A stretch of DNA of 64,000 nt from Gordionus sp. m RMFG-2023 (lineage: Eukaryota; Nematomorpha; Gordioida; Chordodea; Parachordodidae). This document shows positions 53,901 to 64,000 of the stretch, in pieces. The notes under the pieces were generated by a model that saw nothing but the letters and a program-made list of their open reading frames with translations, was not told where the DNA came from and searched no databases. The DNA is taken from the NCBI RefSeq assembly GCF_954871325.1, contig NC_088778.1, forward strand, positions 7,039,743-7,103,742. The letters run 5' to 3'. The position numbers and the translations under genes were made by a program. The stretch's first letter is position 1. Each line of letters opens with the position of its first letter.

Positions 53901-56900
53901 TTATATTTGTGCCTAGAAAAATAGACGCTTACAAAAATATAGGTTTCATTTTATCTCCCCTATCTTACAATTTATTTTAGTTTTAGGAAATTTTTAAATA
54001 AAAGTCGCTGTCACTATCACAATATAAAATAATAATATTAGATTACAGTAGGTTTTTTAAAATTAATATTGAATTTAACGATGAATCGAATAATACGAAA
54101 ATCAGTCTATTTTCGTATCGATTTTTGCCGATTCGATTATGAACAAATTTTAAATCGTTCGATTCTAGCCTATTTAAAATAATTCCAAGATTTTTATGCA
54201 TGTTAGCTGCCAATCTGGTGACAATTCTGAGATATAAATTTATGACCATGTCATTTTAATATCGGCAAAATTATAGGTGACTTAATCAAAGTTAAACTTT
54301 TTCGCAATTATTTTTTTTAAAACCTCACTACCTATTCTAAAAATTCATTGGAAACTAGAGAGGGGATTTTTTTTGAAGATAATTATTTCCTGAATATTGG
54401 AAATTTAATTTTTCCTTTAACAATTTTCATATTTTTCATTTTTTTTGGTATCAAATAACCGTATTTTTATGACCGAAATAATTTCGAATTATTTGTCCTT
54501 ATTTTGTAGGAATTTTTTTTATAAATAAGTGTTAGTTAACTTCCTTTACTATAATGCTCAATTATAAATGTCATGATTTTAATTGATTTAGGAAATTATT
54601 TTATATATAAAAGTATATTATAAATATTATATAAGTTTTGGAAGTATATGATTAATCAATAAATAAAAAAACGTTTTTTTGCTTTCTCCTTTGAAAGAAA
54701 GAAAGTATTTTAAATAGATCATTCATTCACATTTAAATTCTTCATATACCCCCCCCCCCCCCATTTTCAACTAGATATTTGTCCATCGCTCTTTTCCAAT
54801 TTTTTCAGTTAATAGTCGAATATTTTGGCGGGAAATCCTGTATGCTTGAAATATTATCAGACGTTCCATTGCCGCTCAATAGCCCTCCTTTGGCTTGTTG
54901 TTGTCCGTGCCTTCCAAAAGTGCCTTTAGTTAAGTTTAAAAAAAGATATAATATCAGAAATATATTTTAAATTTATCGATTTGAGATTCCCAATTAACGA
55001 TAACCCTCTTATCTAAAAAATTACGAAAAAAATTGAGAAATTTTCAATAATAAATTATTGCTCTATCTACAAATTTTCATATATAAATAAATCAAGTAGA
55101 TACAAGAACACTATAATAATTATTTAGCCTATTAAAAAAAATTTTATTTTTATACTTTTCTCTCCATTCGAATTCGTTGGACAGAAAAAATTATAATCGC
55201 CTCAAAGCTGCCGTGTTCCAAACAGCCCTGGTTCGTCCTATCCTCATTTTTATAGCTTCCGTTTTGTGGACAGATGGTAGTTATACTCCCGGACAGGTTT
55301 TATTTTATAATAAAGCTTTCGTTTATATTTTATAAGTAAACACTTTTTAAATTAAATTGTATATATTTTTTTACCCTATAATTCTTATGACTCATTTCAA
55401 TGATCATTTGTTCCTCCATTCCTTTAGCACCTTCATCCATCCTTTAAAAGAAATTTTTCTTAATTTATCTCATTTTTATTGTAATTCTCTAGAAAAGATG
55501 TAACTAGTAACTTTAGTAAACAAGTTACTTTTCAAAAGTAACTTTTTAACTGCATTTTTTTTATTTTTAATTTTTTTAAAGAATTATTTTATAATATAAA
55601 AAAATATATATATAAAATATAACTAAATATGGTAGCCTGCTAAAGTAAATAAATAAGTTTATCCCTTAACAAAAAAAAAATTGGGTCTAAAAATTTTGAT
55701 TTTTTTTGTCAATTTCTGAATTAGGTAATAAATAAAACTTTTTTTTTTCTATTTTGGCCTCTCAAATTTTTTAATCTTGGGGTTATGGAATAGTTACTAG
55801 CCAACTCTATAAAGTTATAATTTATTTTATTTTTGTTATTATCATTGGTAAACGAAACACATAATAAAACGAAGAAAATAGAACCTATAACTTTAAAAAA
55901 TAACTTTTGCCGTAATTTTTTTTTTAGATTTCTTATTTCAATTTCTCTACCCTCGCCCTTTAAATAAATTATGAGTAAATATTGTTTATATTTATATGTA
56001 AAGATTTCACTGGCTAACGCTTACTTATACCTGACTATAATGACCACCATTAGCACGTTGATAGGTATGTATGGCTTGGTCATTGTATTTCGTATCTCCA
56101 GACAACACCTAAAGCAGCACCATCTGGCGGCTAAATTTATCAGTATCCAACTAGTGCTAATATTTAGCAACCTTCAAGGGTCCGTTTTAGAACTTCTAAC
56201 GACCAAAAATATTCTACAATGCGTGGCACCTTTCAGTAGCAAGACTAGAGGATTAGGTTTTTTGTTTTATATTGAGTTAATAAATGGAATAAATAAAAAA
56301 TGGATGAAATGAATAAATGATCACAAAGCAAGTGCCCGAAAAGTTAACCGAACCTTTTAATTAAATTAAACTCGTGCTTTTAAAAATAAATGGTAATTTA
56401 TGACCTTTTTCTTTCCAATTGAGGCGCTTCTCCTTTCCTTGGAGAGTTAATAAAGGCTAATTTTTGGATGATATGCGTTTGAAAGTTAATATGGAAAACA
56501 CGAATTTTTGAAATTTATTTTAATGCCCGATTTACTATATACAAAAAAAATCATTTTTTGAATGGCAGTCGGGGCTAAAATGATTAGAGACCTAGACTGA
56601 GTCAAAAGGCATATATAAAAATTATGTAGAGAAAAGCTTAACAAACTATTTTAAAAAAACCATTCTCTTGAACGTGGTTAGAATAAGGTAAATTAGAGAT
56701 GTGAGGTAGGGTTTGGGTTATTATATTTATCTTAAAAGATGAATTGTTTAACAAATTTCTATAGGTTTTTTTCTTATAACCCAGTCAAATAAATATTCAT
56801 TGAACCTTTTTGTGATTATTTTTTCGAATTTTCTTGAAAAAGTTTCAAAAACTCCATGAGCAATAATATTTGTGAACCCATAACCGAACCATAAACCTTT

Positions 56901-59900
56901 GTACATATTAGTTAAGGTCCCAGCTAAAAATATTCCATTCAGTTGATTCCGCAAATTATAAGGGACTATTTAAATTTTATTTCCAGCATGTAAAATTTGA
57001 AGTTTTAAATGAGATAGAAATTCATTCTCACTCCAAATTTAATCAATAATTATTAAGATCAAGTATTAAGGATAACAAATTAATTTATATTTAATAATCA
57101 TTATAAAATAAAATAAAGAAAGCTATGAAAGTAAATAAAATATAAAGTAAAAATTACAAAACTTTTCTTATTCTTTATTATTACATTTTCGATCTTACTA
57201 TTTATAATAACTTTAAACACAATTTACATATTATCGATAATAATCATAATTGTCATTTAGTATGATTACAATCTAAACCTTTCAATTAACCTATTGATAT
57301 TCAAATTTATTGTTTTCCAATTATACAATAGCTTTTCTTTTCTTTCAATATTAGCCAAATAAATTTCTCACATTTCTTTACATTCATATATCTACAGAAC
57401 TCCACCATCTTCTACTGGTAATGGAATCCTTTATATTGGGCGTTCTCTTGCATCATTATTACAGAAAAGAAGCTTTACATAAGTTAGCTAATTTGAAAAA
57501 ATATATAATTTAATAAAATTAATGTTTTATTTTCTTACAACGGTGAAATAATATATATCTGACTAGATCGTTTAAATTAATGCATTAAAAGAAATGTTCA
57601 CTATAATTTTATTATTTATGATTTTGTTTAAGCTTTACTCCTTTTTTTAAAAAGCCTTTTAACCTAATGATAATTTTATTCATATTCGACAAAAATATAT
57701 TTAAAACACTGGTTGAAGAATATCAAATTTTCAGTTATAAATTTTTTTTTCTCTTAAACCAGCTTTTATTATGCATTGAGTAGGTTTTATAATCTTTTGA
57801 AAAAATAATAAGCTCGCTATTAAGCATAACCATTAGATTTGGGTAACTGTAACTAGTTATTAACCTTAGCCTAAAATAGTAAGCGTCATAAAATCCACGC
57901 TACTATATTCGACTTATTAATAAAAAATGCGGGAGATTTTTAACCACCACATTATTCTCTACATTTAAGAATGCCATCAGATAACTAATTTTATGTTTTA
58001 AAAATTGTAATATTAAATTGATCGACGTGGAGGATAACCCTCTAATAATCAAGAAGCGAAAATTTAGCTAAGCTTAAAGAACGAACTAAAAAATATGAAC
58101 CCATCAAAATTTAAAAAAATATTATAACCAATCAAATTCTTTATTTTTAAAGCCATCCCCAAATTGAAAATTTCTCTCCTACCCCTTCCAAATATTCGCA
58201 AACGCCTAACTTTAGAAAAGACGATGCTGCAATATTGAAGAAAGATGTTTTCATATTTCCGGATAAAATCGCCATTGGAAATAATCATCACGCCCCTAAA
58301 ACCAAAGATAGGGATTACCTCAATGAAGAACAACCGTTTAACTTGGAGGCAAAAATTATATGCAACCCAGAATATAATGATTCTTTACGTAGGACGAGTG
58401 AGAATGTCCCAGATACAACTCAAGTTAATAAGTACGATTTTTTTAAATATTTACACTCATTTTTTTGATGAATCTTTTGTGTAAATCCATCTATTTACCT
58501 TCAATTCATTTTCTTTTATATTTAAAAAAAGGTAATATTACGATTAATGATATGAGAATTTGAGGAAATAGTAAAATTATTGTGACTACTGATATGAGAA
58601 CCTGATGAAACAGTTAACTAAACACAAATAATTACGCAAAACATTTTTTTTTATTCTTTTATTAAAAATTTTCTCACAAAAATAATAATCATAAAATCCA
58701 AAACTTTTTATAAATTTTAATATATGTAATAATTTCAAATTGGAAAAAAATACAATTTACGGAATCTTTTTATTAATTATAAAAAAATATGTGTAAAAAT
58801 GTAAAAACATTACATAATAATTAATATTTTCGACAAATCCCAAAAATAAACATAAAAAATATATAATGTTACAAAAGGTAACAGCATTCATTTTATAATT
58901 TTTAAATAAATGAATTATTTATTAGAAATTCAAATTTAAACTCAATTGATTTAAAAAAAACGCTAGATAAGTTTCACAATATATAACCCGTCATGTTCTC
59001 ACTTATAATTACTTTTTATATAACTGATATTAGAACTTCTAATTTAAAATATGTTTTATAACGTTTTTCTCTAGCTCGCTATATTCCTTATACAAGAAAG
59101 TTTTTGTTAAATAAATAAGGAACATTTTTAAGGGCCTCCTTAAGCCAGCCCGAAAATTAACACTTGTAAGCGTTCTGATGTCTCAACAGCACAAGGAACA
59201 GCTGATTCGAGCAGCTCGGCGACGAATCACCGAACCCTCGCACCAAAATGGCCAAATGATTGGATTGCCACGATATGTTGATCCCCCAGTAAATAATTCA
59301 GCATCGCAACAAAATGGCTTTAATGAGGAGGAAAATTATTGTAAAAAATATAAGAATCTAATTATTTCATTTTTCCTTGCATTTAAATATATTTTGTTTA
59401 TTTACCAACATTATCCTGATTTAAAGAATGTATTATGCTATTTTGTAGGATTCAGAGAGAAAAATAATTTTTTTTAAACAAAATTTCATCAATATCTTTA
59501 TATAGATGCTCAAAATTTAAATAACAATAACAACCATATTGATTATTACAACCACGATATGGAAAAGGAATTTTACGAACTTGCTGACAATGATATGACC
59601 CCGAACAATTGGAACTTTATTAGGCATATTCCCAATATTTCATTACCCGAGGAAACATCTATCCCTTCCTTACCTCCCCTTTATAGTTATTCTACATTTT
59701 CTTATTCAGATCACGAATGCGATGTAAATGCATCACCCAAAAGGTATTTTTCATTATAAAAAAACTTAATTTATAATTTGAACATTGTTAAGAGATTTTT
59801 TAATTGAGAAGAGAGGAAGCTGATAAAATTTACATAAATGCCCTTGATTAGTTCAGTAAACTCCAATCTATTTAATAATTAACGTTTTTAGGTATGAATT

Positions 59901-61660
59901 TTAACACTTAGGATTCTATTAATTCTTTTGAAGGGTTAGAGGCCTACTACTTACTTTTTATAACAAATTACTCATTGGATTTATTAAAATAATCCCATCC
60001 AACACTCCCTACGAAATAGATTAGCACGGTCCACATCCGGCAAAAAGATTTTCTGGTTTGGAATTATAAAAGAAAATTTATTTCCTTTCCTTCATGGGCC
60101 AAACAACTTTTACAAAATTATTTTATGAATTTAGCAAAAAATTACCACTATTGAATCTACCTCTACTCTACTCTAGTAACCCAGTAATGCTGAGACATAA
60201 ACCCCTTAATCTTAGTAAGTTGGTAACTAATACCCATTCAAAAAATACTATCAGATTAAAATCGCGTTAATTCTCAAAATTTTTTTTGGTATAATAAACT
60301 TTTATAAGAATCAAAATATTGTTAAATTTCTCTAGAATTATTTCTGCAGATTTTATAAAATATTTTCCTCGGAGGCACATTGTTTAAAATTATTTTTATA
60401 AATTTGATTTAAATCAGAAAAAATTTCGATTTAAAAAAAAATCATGATTTTTCATGTCCCTAATTAATAACCTTGTAAAATATTTTCTTTAGCTCATCCC
60501 AAATGTGATTATGTTGAAACTTATTTATATAAAACAGATATATGTATTCATAATTAAAAAATTGTAAAATATTTTCTTTAGCTCATCCCAAATGTGATTA
60601 TATGTTGAAACTTATTTATATAAGACAGATATATGTATTCATAATTAAAAAATTGAATTGGTACATGTGTTGTAGTATAATAATAAATATCCCCAACCCA
60701 AGGATGCAATTTAAAATCGCAACAATGACTTATATAAGGTAAATAAATAGGTAATTATTAATCAGGCGATAATAATTATTCCTGAGTATAATTTATCTTC
60801 ATCTTGACATTCAGTGTTGTAGAAGGTTCTTACTTTATTTCAAATTCGATTTAATCAACTTCATTTTCTTTTATTGCAAATTTTGAAATAAACAAAAAAT
60901 TGTTGGTGAACTTTGAAATTTTTTTTAACGGATTCAATATTTAGAATATAATTCAGCTCAAAAATGGATTTAATTAAATCAATGATTTCACTCTGGAAAA
61001 CTTATATTGAACTTTATTTTTTTTAAATCATATTTAATAATTAAAATATTTTGAAGTTTTATTTTTATTTCATCCTTCCTAAGCCTCAAACACAAACGTC
61101 CGAAGTCGATTTCCATTGCTTCATTGTTCTCATCCATTTCTATCGAAAGTAATGAGACCGCGACAAAATTCGATACAAATAACTTTTCCAAAATATTTCG
61201 AAACAATCAAATCGATCCAAATAACAAAGATCTTAACCAATTTCCAAATTTGACAGATGATGTAATCAAAAATAGGGGAAGCAGCCTTGATAATCCATTG
61301 CTTACTAACTCTTCCTGTTCTTCCTACACTGAACATGACACTCCACCTTTAAAAATATATCATAATTGTAATGACAAAGATGAAGTAAATCCTGGTTTCA
61401 ATACTTATCATTTATACGAAGGTTGCGATCGCTTCAGTCGATTGGAAAATAGCAAATATCGATTCAAAAAAAAAATTCAGCGGGATTCCAGGCGTATCGA
61501 AAAACGCACCAGATCCCTTAAGACATTTAAATCTTTACCGAGAATGAAATATTTTACTTGCCTCCGCCCTCGTTGCACTAAAGATGATGACAATCATACC
61601 AAGTTAGTTGATAACTCTACCCAATGTAATATTGATTTTTCAGGGAATGATATTGAATAA
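50939..61660 (+). CDS. Organic solute transporter alpha-like (SLC51A/OST-alpha) with long tail
   Basis: Exons with matching phases: 50939-51064, 51798-51952, 53504-53577, 54775-54933, 55185-55296, 56004-56256, 57398-57482, 58153-58431 (or 58423), 59171 (or 59190)-59340, 59506-59743, 61084-61660. An additional 5' exon at 50834-50891 fits by phase, but the start codon was not found. OST-alpha is a seven-TM plasma-membrane subunit that, with OST-beta, carries bile acids and steroids. Family marks: PPPLIMLQ before TM1, IFMDELYYIHAKVP, GIYVPRSGVLVDF, VEYFGGKS, the CCCPCLP cysteine cluster, ASVLWTDGSYTPG, AAKFISIQLVLIFSNLQGS, APFSSKTRG, VMESFILGVLLHHYYRK. After TM7 comes a hydrophilic tail of about 370 aa (human protein 340 aa in all) rich in N, S and basic residues, linked only by consistent phases. 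A TMEM184 assignment is less likely. Confidence 0.85.
52689..53058. mobile_element. hAT-type MITE in transporter intron
   Basis: 370 bp with an 8-bp target duplication ATTAGGAT at 52681-52688 and 53059-53066. The 12-bp terminal inverted repeats TAGTGATCTGCA/TAGAGATCTGCA have one mismatch. The subterminal regions are strikingly GC-rich (cgggcc, ggcccgg, cccggccc) around an AT-rich middle. No transposase. It lies between the second and third listed exons. Decayed relatives occur at 46560-46880 and perhaps 53375-53450. Confidence 0.85.
54749..54762 (+). repeat. 14-C run forming a splice polypyrimidine tract
   Basis: Fourteen C followed by attttcaactag, the acceptor of the exon starting at 54775. 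A pure C tract in place of the usual T-rich one is unusual in such AT-rich DNA. Confidence 0.8.
60473..60654 (+). repeat. Tandem duplication of about 90 bp in the last transporter intron
   Basis: Copies start at 60473 and 60562 (ttgtaaaatattttctttag) and differ by a 2-bp insertion and one or two substitutions, so the duplication is recent. Confidence 0.9.
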
Positions 61661-63393
61661 TCATCCTTACAAGATACATCACTTAAAAAACCATTTAAAA
61701 CAAATCTACAATGAATTTTATTTGCAATGAGGAAAGCGTAATAAACCTATTAGTTAAAGTTATAAAAGCCCCCCCCCCCCCACTTGATCAGTAGCTTGTA
61801 ATTTGTATTTCTTTATTAAAAAAAATCTTCCATCCCTTTTTTACGCTTTTTTAATTATACATTCATTCCTTCTTCTATGAATATATGCGTATTATGCCCT
61901 ATGTTTATAAATGCAATTTTGTTAAAGTACCTTAAAACTTGCCTTACGACATAATAAATATTTCAAAATATATTTACAATCTATTATAAAATAACCGAGT
62001 TATTTATTTATGAAAATATTTATTTTTTATCCGTAATCAAAAGAAACCAAAATTTTATATAGTACTTATAATATTATAAAATTAACATGTCTGATTTTAA
62101 AAATTTTGCGTTATATTTTATCGTGTCGATTGCTAATAAATAAGTGGACCCTATTGTAAATTTTTAGATGTCGATTTTATGGAAAAATGATTTCATATAT
62201 TAAAGAAATATTTCAATCAATCATTTTCTACGTTTATGTTTGTATAAAAGCCACAACACATCTGTCTTGTCTTGGTCCTAAAACTCCGCATCCAAAAGTC
62301 GGAGTCTAGCAAATATCGATTTTTAAAAAATAAAATTCACTTCTTAAAATATCAATACCATACTATTTTTCCATTTTCATTATTTTTTTAAATCTTATCT
62401 TAATGGGCATTGAAATTACCGATCCTGAAAATAATTTTATTTAAGTCGATGTAAATAGAACATGATTTATATGCTTACAAATTATAATGTTTGAGGTTGA
62501 GGGATTTTTCAAATAATTCATTTCATGTTTAATTTGCTTTTTTTAAAAACTATATTTAAAAATACCGCGTCTATTTAAACACTGAAGCGTTTTAAGAGAT
62601 TAGCTTTGTATAAATTTATAAAACAAATTTTTAATATAAAAATTGAAAGTATTACAGATCAAGGTTGTCTCCAAAATTATGTTCTTATCAAGTAGAAATA
62701 GCAGGATATTTATATATTCAATATTGTTATTAGATATGTTCATCAAAGTTAAAAAAAGAATTTAAGACTTCACTAATTAGATTTATTATTTTTTTAAAAT
62801 TTATTATTAAATTAAAGGTTATATCAAGATAATTCTTTGTCTGGATTGCGATGTCACGACACTCTTTATCATAAAAACTTTTCACTTTAATTCTTTCTCT
62901 ATCTTGTAAAATCTATTGCGTGCTAACAACTATACCCTCTATCCCCAAATCGCTTCATTTTCACTGGTCAGGTATCCTTCATTTCCCGTTACCATTAAGA
63001 TTACTTCTCCCTGATGGTATTCTTCTATGTATCCAAACCATAACACCGGCCTCATAATCAATTGAACTTCAGTTTTAAAAGCGATATTTAAATAAACTAT
63101 GATATATGCCCTATATTTTAAGGGGACGAATCCAGTTGAACCACTCTGACAATGACTATACTACCCTATTGAAATTCCATCCAGGTTAAAAAGACAATAA
63201 TTTTCACTATTGTCTATATTCTCATGGTTTCTGGTTATTTTTTGAGTTGCGTAAATAAATGAAATACTCGTTTGTTTTCAACAAGTTAATTTATTAATAT
63301 TTTTTAGAGGCCCCCCCCCCCAAAAAAAAATGAATCTATTCTTCAAAAAAATAGCTTTAATTATGATATACATTTTTAAGAATTAAAAATTTA
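61661..63393. other. Convergent intergenic region
   Basis: The space between the transporter stop (plus) and the TATDN1 stop (minus). It includes C runs at 61769-61781 and 63311-63321. A more GC-balanced stretch at 62920-63200 has short open frames in both directions but no recognisable family. Confidence 0.5.
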
Positions 63394-63671
63394 TCAAGAA
63401 GGGAAAAATAATTTTAGCGTATTTTGATAGATAATTTCGGCTAAATCATCGGGGGGTTGGCTAGAACTGGAAAAAATGGCCTCTAAAACCTCCAGAACTT
63501 GGACGAGAGTACAAGGCTCGTTTCTACCTTTAATCAAAGAGTTTTCATTTGAGTTTTTATCTTTTGTATTCATTTTACAAGGGTTCATTTTGTCCCTTTT
63601 CTTGGATTTGAAATGAGTTTTAATATATTGATGACTGGCGTGGGTTGATTTAATTTCACACCAGGGCGAAT
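63394..63671 (-). CDS. TATDN1: TATDN1, TatD-family 3'-5' deoxyribonuclease, last exon (partial gene)
   Basis: The exon begins after an aaag acceptor, with two bases completing a codon, and encodes DSPWCEIKSTHASHQYIKTH through KGRNEPC to NTLKLFFPS and a stop. TatD proteins are metal-dependent TIM-barrel nucleases acting in DNA repair and apoptotic DNA breakdown. D-SPWC is the family's last metal/active-site block (TDSPW), and GRNEP plus the final IIYQNTLKLFF are its C-terminal signature. Human TATDN1 reads DSPWCGVKSTHAGSKYI in the same place. A Lys/Asn-rich insert of about 15 residues precedes KGRNEP. The rest of the gene lies beyond the right edge of the window. Confidence 0.9.
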
Positions 63672-64000
63672 CTTTAAAAATTAAAAATCATAAAGATAAA
63701 TTGGGAAAAACGAAATAATTTAAATTTTACTTTTAAAAAAATTTACAAATCTATTTTTGAAAAATAAGCTACTCCAACCAGATACTTTTAATTAATAAAA
63801 ATAACATTATAATCAACAAAATTTGTTAAAACCAATCAGCTTTTAATTAATCCTACCCAATGAATAGTAAAAAAGTTGATTCTTAAATTTTGGCGCGATT
63901 TTTTTTCCCTGAAATTAATTGATTTTGATATAAAAAAATTAAGAAATAGCATTCGAAATAAAAAGTAAATCATAAACAGGGATAAGAAATTAAATTTATT
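63672..64000. other. TATDN1 intron sequence at window edge
   Basis: AT-rich with no further TATDN1 exon recognised up to the window end. Confidence 0.6.

Overview
This is a very AT-rich eukaryotic window with short, phase-consistent GT-AG introns. Every gene I could identify has an animal relative: TAF1B, COX19, an organic solute transporter alpha (SLC51A type), TATDN1 and an AGC/PKC-type kinase. The diverged proteins, small introns and heavy load of decayed transposons suggest a fast-evolving metazoan, perhaps a parasite or otherwise derived lineage. The sequence alone does not fix the species.

Layout. (1) 1-7265: a long inverted repeat with arms of about 2.9 kb around a scrambled centre. 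It is built from pieces of an AGC-kinase gene, its flank and a 160-bp tandem array. (2) 7.3-13.3 kb: accessory DNA with a decayed hAT transposase, a degenerate kinase copy and dispersed repeats. (3) 13965-17764, minus: a kinase gene rebuilt as 13 exons (446 aa) with an intact-looking catalytic core. It is the likely relative of the copies in the palindrome. (4) 17.8-23.7 kb: gene-poor, with a LINE 3' fragment and a 110-bp tandem array. (5) 23722-30409, minus: TAF1B (5 exons, 825 aa) and, only 54 bp upstream, COX19 (single exon, 82 aa). TAF1B intron 2 carries a piggyBac deletion derivative with TTAA ends. (6) 30.8-50.8 kb: transposon-rich. It holds hAT-type elements with 8-bp target duplications, fossil Ty3-type fragments, a decayed LINE, a nearly whole LINE with a restriction-like endonuclease domain flanked by inverted repeats, and a truncated relative of that LINE. 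(7) 50.8-61.7 kb, plus: an OST-alpha-like transporter gene of at least 11 exons with an unusually long cytoplasmic tail, and a hAT-type MITE in an intron. (8) 63394-63671, minus: last exon of TATDN1, which runs out of the window.

The genes do not form one pathway. COX19 (mitochondrial copper/COX assembly) and TAF1B (RNA polymerase I initiation) may share a promoter region or transcript because they are so close. The most distinctive structure is the palindrome. It holds head-to-head, partly rearranged copies of the neighbouring kinase family, with near-identical outer arms and more diverged kinase cores. If transcribed it would fold into a long hairpin matching the kinase gene 7 kb away. That is an inference, not something shown. 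All gene models were made by eye from reading frames, splice signals, phase and remembered family sequences, and no search was run.
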